DNA from: Lota lota
Taxonomy: Eukaryota > Chordata > Actinopteri > Gadiformes > Lotidae
Direction: 5' to 3'
Length of the DNA: 64,000 nucleotides
Assembly: GCA_026745465.1 (NCBI GenBank)
Contig: JACYXH010000813.1
Span: 1,232,392 to 1,296,391, forward strand
The notes beneath the pieces were generated by a model. That model made no database searches. It saw only the letters and a list, made by a program, of their open reading frames with translations, and was not told the DNA's origin. This document shows, in pieces, positions 1-62,553 of this stretch (position 1 is the first letter of the stretch; each line of letters begins with the position of its first letter). The translations under genes were made by a program, and so were the position numbers.

Positions 1-24425
<24,425 letters not shown>

Positions 24426-24663
24426 TTTGTCCAGCTACAGCATTTAGTTCCAAAATAAAAGTACTAAACTTGAATAAATACAAAGACGGCAGCATCACCC
24501 CAAGAGATGAGGTCCACACTGTAAGTGCTGTTGGTCATTACTGTGCTGCCGGTCCCAGCTATTTCACTCTCTCTTTCTCCTGCTCTCTGTCCTGCCTGAA
24601 CCGACTAAACTTCTGCTGGAAGCCTGAGAGAGGCAGTGCACTGGGTTCCTGGTCACTCCCCTC

Positions 24664-24711
<48 letters not shown>

Positions 24712-25440
24712 CCCACCAAACAACACAACCTTCCCCCGCTCTGCAGCGCTGCTACTGACGCCTCTCCCAGCTGGATAACGCATACTGATGCAACTTCCCT
24801 CACCATTCAGAAAAAACACACTACCTGACCTGCCAACCCACAATAACACCCCCACCCCCTCCCGTCCCCTCCAATGGACCCAGCAAGGGTTAAAGGGCGC
24901 AGACCAAACACCACACCGCAACCACCCCACCCCTGCCCCCTTGACCCCCGCATCCCCATCCCCCACTCCAACCTCCACCCCTGCCAGTCCTCTCCTCATC
25001 CCTCAGTGGTCTCTCTTTGTCCTGACAACACAAATGGACTAGGGTTTCAGCTTATTCTGATGCTTTGAAAAAGGGAAAAGAAAAGAAGACATCAGCATAG
25101 GATAGGTGCTTCAGGTCACTTTACTACAATTGGTATTCTGTGAAACTGTCAAGGGAACGGCCAATCCCTGAGCAGATCCTCACATCGCATTAACACACGT
25201 AGGACATCTTGTTGTTCCAAAAGACAGATGTGACAAGTGGGGAAAAAAAGGCCCATATATTGATTGTATGTATGTATTTTCAAGAAAGACATCATTGACT
25301 ATCTAATGGTTCAACCAGCTCACTTATGGGTTTCAGGAGGTGACATGACGGAAAAATATATCACTTCAGCAAGATTGCCGACATTCCTTGACAACCACAT
25401 CAATGGATTTCGGAGGCTTGTTGTGAATTCTTTATCAGCA

Positions 25441-25570
<130 letters not shown>

Positions 25571-26797
25571 AAAACAATGTGAGAGCCAGCATATTTGAGT
25601 ATACCTTTTTGAGTCACAAATCTGCAGTGCAAGAATGGGATCTCTGTGTGATCATGTGATGTTCATATTAAGCTTGGGCGTGTAGGTGGAGAATTTAGTG
25701 AGACTAGGTAATTAGGTGGGGTATATTTAGAGAGAGGCACTGGATTCTTCTCCTAGGCCACGTGTCTTAGATAGCCCATTGACCTTATACTGTCACTAGT
25801 GGCCACAACACATAATAAGGCTCATCCTGGGTGCAAGTTAGCCTCATGCTAGGTCTTAAAGAGCTCTAATCCTGGCTTGGAATCTAACTGTAGCATTTCC
25901 ATAGAATAATTGTTTGACTGATGAAAGATACTTTATTTATCTTTCTTCCTTTCACTTCCTTTGGGCAATTGAGTGGGTGGGATGTAGTTGTGACAACCTT
26001 CATCCTATCATCATGTTTTGCAAACTCTATAATGTCACACAAGCTCTAAAAAAAAATTCTTGCCATTATTTGTGAAAGAGTATGAGTACAAACAAAGAGT
26101 ACAAACAAAGCTGAAGAAAAGTCTAAATGCCTCTGCATTATTTCCTCTCAGTCTATGTCTTTAACAATTAATACATTTAGGAGGAATGACATCAGGCTGA
26201 TGGCTTGAGTCTTTCTACCTCTACTGACCACAGATCAGCTCAGACTGCTGTAGACCAGTTCTGAGCTGAGCTCTGATCTCGGCCAATACATAGGAATACA
26301 GCAGTGTATCTTCAACAATGCCAGAGAATCTCAAAGGATGTCAATTTTGGTGACCAAATTGCACGATTAAACTAGTTCATAATTTAATGAAATCTTTATT
26401 GTTTAATAAAGTAGGTGTTTTGGATGAATAAATGGCAATGCAACTGTCTACAAACTGTCGTTTCCTTTACTGTTGATTTTCCATGAGTGGACCATGGTTT
26501 TAAATAGCCCCCCATTTACGCAGGCTTCTGGTAAACAATATTTATGTGATCTGAGAGGACAGATAAGCCGTCCCATGGGCAGCCTGCGATCTGATAACAT
26601 TACCGAGGGCATAAACAACCCAGATGACATGAGGTCCGTGGTTTCATCATTTATCATAACAACCATAAATTACAGTTACTGACCACATGGAAACATCCCA
26701 CCGATTTGTACACACACAGAGCTGCACGCACCGATTTTCACACACACAGAGCTGCATGCACTCAATCATGGACATGCACATACAGAACCCATTGACA

Positions 26798-26839
<42 letters not shown>

Positions 26840-28150
26840 ATAGCTTGGACCACCAAATTAAACAGTGTGCTGCTGATAAGTGTGAAAAGTGTGCATTTCA
26901 ATGGAGCAGAACCTGCATTATCAGCCTGTCCATATAGGCTGAGTCCACATTGCAGGGTGGTCAGTCCTGAACCAACAGCACACACAGACAACAACCCGGT
27001 CGCCAAACTGTGGAATGTGACACCTTGGTCCCACCTCAGTCAGTGCCAGCCTCACAGTGCCCTGCGGGCCACCCAGCTGACCTGCTTTTACAGACCTCCG
27101 GCAGTCCAATTCTACCCAGCAACTACGTTCACGTATGACCTTAGAGCTAATACATTGTGGTACAAATCTAAAAGCTATCTCAAAGCTACAAATTTGAGTT
27201 CTGTACTCACTACATCTCAAAATACAGGAAGTTAGACAATAAAAATAATATAACATGCAGTATAAGTATATTGAGTAATATGTACAAAAGAGCTGGTCTA
27301 AGATGTCTCTTGTATGGTTATATCAATACGATATGTATATTGTGAGGGAGACTTATTATTCTGTTAGTGTCATATCATTACCACTTCACTTTTCTGTCGC
27401 AGTGAAATGAATAACGTCTTTTAGTGCAGTGAATAGATCAAGCTCAAAGCTAAATGTATTCAGATAATCAAAATCTAGGAATATAATCAACTTGGATAAC
27501 TTATCCACACACATCTTCTCAGGCTTGAATCTGTTTGACGCGCATCTAAAAATAAATGGAAGGAATACATTGAATGTTTTCTGTATAACACAGTAAAACA
27601 CAGTAATAATAACCAAGGGATTTGTGTGTAAATAAAACTAATTTAAACTGTTTAAATGAAGGTAAAATAGATCATGAGTAACTTAAATCGTACTTACGAG
27701 GCCGGTGTTGTGTGTCTGTCAAATCCACATGACAGAGAAGCCAAACTGCAACACAACAACACAATGAGAGAATGAGTAATCACGGGCGCTCCCACTGGCT
27801 TCACGTGGTCAGGAGAACACACCTCACACACACACACCCAGTACTGACGCAGAACAGCCCTGTAGTAATCCTGACCGTGTCTGAGCTCCTCTGGTCACCC
27901 CCCGCCATCCCCCCTAGTCCAATCTGAGCCAAGCCCAGCCAGTGCAATCACTCCTGCCTGCCTGCCCAGTTCTTCTAGGCTGCAGCCCTGGAGTATGCTT
28001 TAGAGCAGAGGACGCTGATGACCAGGCACACAGCTATACAAACAAAACACATACACTCACACACATCAACTAACACATGCGTGCACGCACAAACACAAAC
28101 ACACAACATGAGCACATGCACACACACACATGCTATAACACACATACGTG

Positions 28151-28298
<148 letters not shown>

Positions 28299-29662
28299 TT
28301 CCCCTGTACATAACAGGCTTATAACAGTCATGTTTTAAATGTTTATAAGCTCCACTCCACACCAACCACCATTGCTTCCCTTCGAGGGCAGGAGACAGCT
28401 GTTGCGAGGTCAGCCACACCACAGCCACGCACTCAAGCACAAGGGGGGAGAATGTGCCACCTGTCAGACCCCCCCCAACACAATGTACCTAGGCCCCCCT
28501 GTTGTGTGAACGTCTAGGTCCCACACTAAAGCCACTGTCTTCCCACACAGCCTGCAAGCACAGGTGGCTGGAGGAGGCAAGGTCGAGTTACACACCAGGC
28601 TCCCACAGCTCGGTCCAACACCCCCCTCACACACACACACACACACACCCAACACACAACACAGGATAGCCAAGCAAAGGACACTCACTGGCCCACAAAG
28701 GCTTGATAAGTATAACGTACACAAACTATCCAACAGTAGGGGTGCAATAGAGGAGCTCTCTGCCAGGGAACTCTAGTGGTGGTGGCAGGTGTATTTGTTG
28801 CAATGTGAGGCTGTTTTAATGAGGGGTGCTGGCACACACTGCTACACTGGTATTATGACTTATACAGCCACATTTAACCCTAACCTCAACTCATCTCGTC
28901 CAATAACACCTACGCTGTGATGCAGGACAGCATGGAATCTGCTTTATATTAAACACACCTCGGTATAATTGGACACGTCTGTACAGACTTGTCTGCCCAG
29001 GTTCTACAGCCTGATGTTTCAACAAGCAGTTGAAATATTTCTCCAACAACATGATATAGATATTGGATTTGGACAATGCGCACACAGCAGGCTCTAAGCT
29101 TTACTCTGTAATTAAACCTAACTAAACCCTCTCTACTACTTAAACACAGCCTGAATTGTTTAATTGTTTAATACCACCTATCAAATTAGATACAATGAAA
29201 GACATTAATATCTTGCCTCAGAAATATGATATGAAGAATTATATGCACCGGCCAATCTAAGTTAATGAAATGAGGCTCAAACAGTTTTTCACTGTTTGAG
29301 TGAAAACAAAAAACGAAACGAAACCAATCACCACTTACCTTCTTGTGCTCAGCAGCCTTGGTGTTCCTGCCTTAAAACAACACACTGCGGGGAGCCAGTA
29401 GCTCTCCGGTCCCCGTTGAGCTGACAGCAGCTGTCTAACCAGAGAGGACCAGAGAGATGCCTGACATGTTTCATCAGACACACGGCTCTGTTGACTGAGG
29501 AGAAACCAACGGTATTATGCACCAGCCAGGCTACAGGGTTCCTGGCCCCTGCAGGCATCCCAATTCCTCGGCGGGGCGTAGCCTAGCTCTCTTATCTAGC
29601 ACCCATCTTCTGTGGTGTGTACACTGTCAAGCTGCACTGTGGCCTGCTGGGCCAGCATGTCA

Positions 29663-29803
<141 letters not shown>

Positions 29804-31899
29804 GTCTCAAACAGAGGAACCTTTTCCCTGCTCTGGACACTCAAAATGTAAGGGGAAATTCTTTCTGATTTCCAAACCAATTACTGTTGGATTGTAACCA
29901 CAGAACTGCCACGGTTAAAATAACAAAGGGAGTGTGAGTCAAACATCGCCATGAAGAGATCAGCATCATCAGAGAAAATAAAGCACAGCTCTGTCAGATC
30001 TACAGGGGAGACAATGCTGAGCCTATCAAAATGCAAACTGCCCCAGGTCCTGGTGATAGTGCCAGATGTCGGCCTGCATTGTTATGTGGATTACTTGAAC
30101 CACTTGGCAAACACCTCCAGGTGCGCATTCCACACGGGGCAGGGGCAAGGTGGAGCCCCTCCTCTGAATCAATAAAAATGCTGACTTTATTCTTGGTCTC
30201 CTGTCGTCCAATCTTGCATTCCTTAACAAAGAGAGGAGGCTCAGAAGGGCGCCAGTGCTTTTCTGACGGTGTATGAAGAGGCACCCCACCCTCTGTAAAG
30301 AGAAGTTACCCACTCTGACCTGACTTCAGAGGGGCTCTTCACATGTATAGCCATGGTTAAGGAAGTCGTTTACAGGATCTGAGATGAAGGGGCCATGGCT
30401 GAGAGCCTGAGCTTTGGTCTGAGCTGTACACCTGGTCGCACCAGGCTCTTTAATCTGCCCAGGAGGAAGGAGTAGAAATAACAGGTCCTTTCTGTAGGTT
30501 CCTCCTGTTGGGCCGGTGACTCAGAGGCAGGTGAATGCTCACTTACAACCAACGGCTGCAGTCAAAAGTGAACCCAATAGATAACATCCAGATCTCAAAT
30601 GGCAGTGTTTTGGCATCTCATGTATCTTCGTTATGATAATGTTATGTTATACAAGGCTATTGCAAATAAAAAAATATATAGGCATCTAGTTAAAACAATT
30701 TAGGTTACAATTACATTCACGCTCAGCTACTGACCATGTAAACAAGCAATTCAAGATAAATACATTAGGGCATAATGAGGGTCCTTTCTCATTTCCAGTA
30801 AACCAACACAAGACCCAGGAGAGGCCCCCAGAGCAGCCCGAGGCCCATTAAGGACATGCTCCCGTGCACTTGACCCCACTGCATCGCACACTACAAATGA
30901 TTGCACATCTGGAGATAGAGCAAGGAGAGAGGGTATGTGTGTGTGTGAGGGAGAGAGAGAGAGCGAGAGCGAGAGAGAGACGGAGAAAGAAAGATAGAGG
31001 GCGAAAGAGTTAGCGAGAGGTTGAGGCAGAAAGAGAGAGCTAGAGGTAGAGTGGGGGGTAGTCAGTAGTTAGGAAAGCAGATAGGAAAGGCGAGGTGCTT
31101 CCTGTTTTCATGGCTCTAATTATACCCCTCTCCCCTGAGGATGGAGCATATCGGCAAAGGTTCCAGGAGTCCGTCATAGATCACCTCCTTAACCACAAAA
31201 CGACATTTCTATATTTAATTCCAGTTACTAAGTTATAATAGCCTCATGTGCATTGCAGTCCACACACGCATTCGCAGAAAGTACATATTAACTAGTTATA
31301 TCTGCTTCTGGGAAAATGTATTCTTCTACAATTAATCATAATACATAATCAGGGCACGACATGAGAAGGTGAGGCCCTTTATTTGCCAATTGGAAAACAT
31401 AAAGGATTGGTGTAATGAACAGTAGAAATGACTATTTGCCAGTCACTTCGACACAGGAAGTGATATCGAGTCAGCTTTTAACCAGTGTATCGGATTACAA
31501 ATGTATCTGTATTGTTTTGCATCGTATCATAGACCATGTATCCAGATACCTATCGGGTCACCTGAGAGGAATAGATACACAACTCTGAATATTAACTTAT
31601 ATTAAGGTTCACTTAATGTATGACACAACTCGTTTTAATGTCAGCACTGGCTGCCAGAAAAGCTATATGAAGCTCTATAAAGTTATATAAACAAAAAGGT
31701 TTTAAAGCCAGAGTTATGAATGCTTCCTGTTGTTCCAGATAAGATATAGTTTCTAAAAGACTTTCAATAACTGAGCAAATCTCCCTTTTTATAGGCCTAT
31801 GTCTAGCATTTATCAGAATGGGTAGGTGTAGTGGTAGGACAAGCCTCATTAGTCAGGAGTAGGCCCTCTGGTGGTGAAACTAGAGATCTGGGGCCCAAT

Positions 31900-34056
31900 C
31901 AGTGGCGGCTGGCCGATAGAGGGCGCTAGGGCGCCGCCCCCTTAAATAAAATTATTAAAAATAAATAAAATAAAAAATAAATAATAATAATAATAAAAAC
32001 ATCAGTATGTCAATATTTGTGTGTTTTAAATATGGAATGCACACAGTAATATGTGTAAGATATGATAGAAAATCATATTCGCAACCTTTCCTCTGCCTGT
32101 CAAACGCCTCGTCAGCTCTGGGCGATACAGAAAGTGCCCCGAGGAGGCGGGTCTACGTAGCAGTTAAGCCAATTGCTAATTTAAGATATGAATGTATGAC
32201 ATAAAATGTAGCCAATCAGCGATCTTAAATCGAATCCAAGGAGGGCGATTATTTTATCGCCCCAAGCTCGCCCCTGATAAAATAAGGACCAGGCTCCAGT
32301 GGCGCCATTTTTACTAAACGACAATGGCGAGCGCAAACGTTACTCCTCCAAGACCCAACCCTAACTCGGTGAAATCTCTCCTCCAAGATCCGTTTGAGAG
32401 GAGAACTTTGTCAGAGAAAGTTCGGGTGAAAGAGCTGGGCCCAGATCAACCTGACCTCTCAATCAGACAGCAGGCTAGCGAGAAAGGGAAGCAGTATATG
32501 CGCGGCTTCTCCCGTAGCTGGTACACCAGGAAGGCTTGGCTAGCTGGGTGCACTGATGCTAATGCTTTATTTTGCTTTCCGTGCTTGCTTTTTAAAACGA
32601 CGGGGTCAGATTCAGCATGGACAGGTACCGGAGTGAGGGATATGAAGCACCTGTCAGAGAAGGTAAAGAAACATGAGAACACCAGGGCACACATGGACAA
32701 CTCTGTAAAGCTAGCTGTATTAGGAAGGGTGAACATTGCTACGCAGCTGGATGACGGCCACGGGATTGCGGTGAGGAAACACAATGAGGAGGTGGATAAA
32801 AACAGGCACATTCTATCCAAAATTATCGATTGTGTGAAGTTCTGTGGGGCTTTTGAGTTGGCCTTGCGTGGGCACGAGGAGACTGACTCCTCGGACAACC
32901 CCGGCATTTTCCGGGGCTAAGTGGATTTTGTTGCCTCCCTCGACAGTGTGCTGGAGGAGCACCTGAAGACAGCTACCGTTTTTAAGGGCACGTCAAAGAC
33001 GATACAGAACGAGCTGTTGGACTGTATGCTGTCAGTGCTTAAGGATTACATCCTGGAGGAAGTAAAGAGTGCTGATTTTATCGCCATTCAAGCTGACGAG
33101 ACGACTGACGTTTCCACCCACTGCCAGTTGGTGCTTGTGATACGCTACATCGATGCTAAAAGTAACGTCCAAGAGCGTTTTTTCGAGTTCATTTTGATCG
33201 AGAACGCAACCGCCGACACCATCGCTACAGCGCTGCTGGAGAGGCTCAGCACCATAATCTCACATGGACAAAAGGCCAAACTTATTGCCCAGGCTTACGA
33301 CGGAGCAAGTGTGATGAGGGGAGCCACCGGCGGAGTGCAGCGTAAAATAGTGGATGTGTACGAAAATGCGCACTACGTCCACTGCTATGCACATCAGCTG
33401 AACCTCATCATGCAGCAGGCTACTTCACGCATCCCCAGGATCGGCACTTTCTTTTCCGACCTTGCAGGATTTTCTGCTTTCTTCTCCAGGTCTCCCAAGC
33501 GAACCACCGCGCTTGACGAAGTGGTTGCGCATAGACTCTAGAAAGTCGTAATAGTGTCTTTGCTAATATTACTGTATATATGTTGTTTTGTATCAATTAA
33601 TTGTTGCAGTTCTGGAGCACATTAACAATTAGTCACATTTAGTATGATCATAAAATACTGTATGCTATTCTTCCAGTCAAAGGTTTGAGTTCATCCACTT
33701 GATATCCATTTCTATATTATACATCCTTTTATACAGTGTAAGATTTCCTATAAACTTTATAATAATTTCATGTTATTGTCCACTTTCCACTCTGTTCTGA
33801 CAGCATGCCTGTTGCGTTGCCTGTTTACTACCAATGGTGAAAAGTTCACTTTAAATGCAAATGAAAGGCTTGGGTTTGTGTAATATGTTTTTGTGTAAGA
33901 ATGCCTCAACTTTTTAATATTGGCATTAAATAATTACTGAATGTTTCACTGAGCACTGCTGTCCTGCAGTTTGTGTTAAAATATATCGCGATGGTTACAG
34001 GAAAAAAAAAAGTATGGCACAGCCCCACCGAGAATATTTTTCACCAGCCGCCACTG
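31900..34056 (+). mobile_element. hAT DNA transposon with TTF-finger/DUF4371-type transposase, internally truncated
   Basis: The element starts CAGTGGCGGCTGG at 31900 and ends CCAGCCGCCACTG at 34056, giving terminal inverted repeats. It is flanked by GGCCCAAT (31892-31899) and CGCCCAAT (34057-34064), an 8-bp duplication with one mismatch, as expected for hAT. Inside is a transposase interrupted by one stop and missing its C-terminal dimerisation part, so it is non-autonomous now. It lies between nkd2 and plekhg4b. Confidence 0.9.
32324..33541 (+). pseudogene. hAT transposase, one internal stop, C-terminus missing
   Basis: The frame starts MASANVTPPRPNPNSV at 32324. About residues 65-125 form a TTF-type zinc finger (WYTRKAWLAGCTDANALFCF, FPCLLF, then HENTRAH). 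A TAA at 32918-32920 interrupts NPGIFRG/VDFVASLD; a single base change from a Leu codon would explain it. The second part carries IAIQADETTD and AQAYDGASVMRG with acidic residues of the RNase H-like core, and YVHCYAHQLNLI with the family CxxH motif. It stops at 33541 after VVAHRL, before the hAT C-terminal region with the last catalytic Glu. The family matches ZMYM/TTF-type hAT (DUF4371) proteins. It cannot encode an active enzyme as it stands. Confidence 0.88.
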
Positions 34057-36539
34057 CGCCCAATATCGGTTTAAAGAACTTCCAACAACAAGGAAAAACA
34101 GTGAACCAGGTAAAACACCACCATCATTTTTTTTTTTAAATAACACAAAAAAAATGTAGCAAAAAGATATAAAGAACAACACATGAACCCAGTCCAAAAC
34201 AGGTTGCATCCTTTGGCCACTGTAAGCAGAGCCTGAACCATAAAACATAAATAATCAGTTTGAACGCTTGGTTCAAACAGTTTACAATCAGCCTTTAAGT
34301 ATTTTTATTATTCAGAAAAGTATGAAGCAAGCTGAGAAGTCTGAGGTGGGGGGTTGGAAGGGGAAGGCACCAGCCCTCTAACTATAGTCCTCATCAACCA
34401 GCGCTCATCGCCTAGCAACCACATTATGAGCCACAGAATGTGTACAGTGGCCTACAGTGGCATTGTTCCTTTGGTCTGCATCCTTCTTTTTATCCACACT
34501 TGTGTCACTTACTTAGAAGTATGAGGGTAAGCATAATGTAAACCATTGGTAAATATTTTAATCATCTCCAGGTCTTTAACATTTCACACACTAAATGAAG
34601 AAAAATATCAGCCCTTTTTGGTTGCTAATTAGTAAGAAAATAGTAATTCTGTAGTTTTGTTTAGTTCAAGATGTCATCTGTTAAAAAAATATATTTTCAT
34701 AAAGAAAATCAGTACATTAAATCTTGATGCTGTGAAATGTTTATTAGTTATGGTGTCTTCATATCTCTATTCTAGAGATAACTATTTACTTTAATAAAAC
34801 CTACATTGTAAACAAAACATTCACTTTGTTGGGTAACTACACTTAACTTCATGCCAGAATAGTTTATTGTGTGCTTTAGAATTAGTGAAAAATTTTCCCT
34901 AAAGATTCTAGTCCAAAGCTTGGTGCTTAATCAAGTGGAAATTGGGAATAGGGGTGTGGGGATGGCAATGGTCTGGGTAGAAGCTATAGGCTAAGTGTTC
35001 AACTAAAGGCCTCATGCAGTGTGGTTTGATGTATCTCTGAGGTAGTAATATGCCAAGATTTGACAGTAGGCTATCATCGAAAACCTAGAGATCATGCATC
35101 ATCATGTAAAAAAAAAAAGCAAATTAATAAGATCTCAATTGAATTCATTAGAGTTTGCAGTACATTTTACCAGTCTATCTGGGTGGTTTTACTTCTTCTT
35201 TTCAGGCTAGCTTAGGAAATGTCTGTGGGCCCAATTGAGTGCAATCCAAATGTGGTTAATTTATTTTCGAATTGCCTGTCACTAACTCTTGTGAACACTT
35301 GCCAAAACTCCCTTTTACAATATCACCATTCAAGAGGAATTCGTCCCTGTTAGTCCCATGCTCCCATACAAGCTCCCACTGATCCATTGTGTTGCAAAGC
35401 CTTCCTCATGCATGTTTTGCTGCAAAGCCAGCGTATCGATGGGTCTGAGGATAATCACGTTTCCCGAGGACAAGCTACCAGCTACACTAAATAAAGCCGC
35501 ACGAAAAGGTGACTCAAAACTAAAAGTATATTAGGGCGGGATGTCAATCCGGTTGTTGGAAAATCGAAATGAAAGTATCTCATCACGAACCAAACACACC
35601 CAGTCAACTTGTCGAGGGTTATGATGATTAAGAACTGTGCAGAAGGCAACTGCGAGTGGTTCAGACAAACTGCACTCATTGCAAATAAACTGCACACAAC
35701 CTTTCACATTGCACACCGTGTTTTCTTACCAAGACTCTTTGTTCTTCAGCAGGTGCACGTTGGATGATGCGCCGATGCTTCCTGACTCCAGGGACACTTG
35801 TCACTACTTGTCACAACAGGAACGATCCTAAAAAAAGTTGTCCAACTTTAGAACCTCGATCAACAGAGTTTACTATCCGAAACAAGAAACGTAAAGGCCA
35901 AACGTGTGATGCTACTTAAAATAGCTAACTTCCAAGATACAAACGCAGGTTAGAAATTGCCGATAGTCGGTGTTGGAGGAGGTTGGAATAGGCACACAAA
36001 GTGGATATTTGCATTAAGCCTCCCCTCCCCTTGCCTTTCAGAGCTGCCATTGTTTGTCTCTCAGTTGGAGCTCTGATTTAGCCTTTGCGTAAATCCTTTA
36101 CTGCCAGACCAGGGAATGTCCCCTGCACCCAGTTACACCGACTTGATAAAACGCATTCACGTTGAACACAACAACGAAACGGGTTTGCTAGGCCCACGTT
36201 AATATCCATGCACTAATATATTTTAAATAATAATAACTTAAAGGTTTCGATTGGACGACAAGTAGGCTATTTCGTTTTATTTGTTGCCATGAATATAGCT
36301 AGCTTACCAGTATCAAAAGAAACAGATTTCACGCATTTTTTCATTTATGTAACGTTAGTTCTTGTCGATCCACTTTTTTCAATTGAAACTTGTCCCGTCT
36401 CGACTGCCCAATGGTTTTTGAGGTTTTGTCTACTCCTACTGCGACCATAGGACGGCAGTATAACCCCACTAACTGACACGTCGAAGTGTAGCAGGTATCT
36501 CGCCTCTCTGAGCCGGTCAGCAGGAATAACCATGTCCAT
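34057..36539. other. intergenic region between the hAT element and the nkd2 3' end
   Basis: AT-rich sequence without a recognised gene or element. It contains the candidate non-coding exon near 35.73-35.83 kb. Confidence 0.45.
35724..35830 (-). other. candidate non-coding first exon of plekhg4b
   Basis: On the minus strand a strong donor, CTTG/GTAAGA, sits at about 35730-35724. It follows sequence without a long reading frame, and lies between the nkd2 3' end and the plekhg4b coding exons. This would fit a 5' UTR exon with its promoter in 35.8-36.3 kb. No transcript evidence is available. The exon's 5' limit is a guess. Confidence 0.25.
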
Positions 36540-37291
36540 GGCAAAGATGTAAATGATATGTTTATTAAAATATATAAAAGACAAAATACATATATGCATA
36601 TTTATACAGATGAAGTATGCATATACAGTTGAACAATTATACAGTAAAATGTGTTTACATATAAATTTATATACATATAACAAGTATTTTATTTTTTTGC
36701 ATTTAAACTGGCAGTGGTGATTTCATTTCTCTCTTCAGAGGGATTTCCTTAAGTCCACAGTAGGGAGACCCAGAAGAAAAAGAGAAAAAGCAACTTGGAA
36801 GAGCTTAAGAGCAGCAGCACCTTAACACCTGAGATCCACGGTTTCTGAAGGTCTCGTAACACATCTCTAACCTGACGCACAACTTCTTAGGACAAGCACT
36901 TTATACTAACAGCATCAAGAAGGATACACTTAATATCAAAAATCCTCAACACTGCTCATTGTTGTCCCTTTATGAGAAAAATCGTACACAAACCGAGCAG
37001 TACGGAAAAGCAAATCTTACAATGAATACAAAACTGTGCCATACAACTTTCATAATAGAGAACTTCATACAGAAAAATATCATACAGTCCAATATACTCC
37101 ACACTACACGGCATTCTCTTCATAGGTCTAAGTCTAATTTCAATATTTCACTGGATAGCTTTCAAACGAGGTTTACAGCCACGACACGACCGTATGCCAG
37201 TAATGCAGACGTCTGTGGTCGGTAGGGTGATGGACTCCTTTAGGTCGGGCATGGTGGTTGGTCCCTTTGGCTGGTGTTAGCTTAGATGCGT
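36540..37291 (-). other. nkd2: nkd2 3' UTR with candidate polyadenylation signals
   Basis: Downstream of the stop codon the minus strand has AATAAA hexamers at 36693-36688 and 36566-36561, and a further one at 36281-36276. The end at about 36540 assumes use of the 36566 signal. No coding potential is seen here. Confidence 0.5.

Positions 37292-62553
<25,262 letters not shown>

Noticed and set aside
27680-27760. Minus-strand GTAAGT donor with a nearby CAG, resembling a very short exon
   Set aside because: The implied exon would be about 18 bases, with no coding or transcript support.
29338-29368. Minus-strand AAG/GTAAGT donor as an exon of plekhg4b
   Set aside because: It is plausible as a 5' UTR exon, but without an acceptor or promoter signal I could not support it as a feature.
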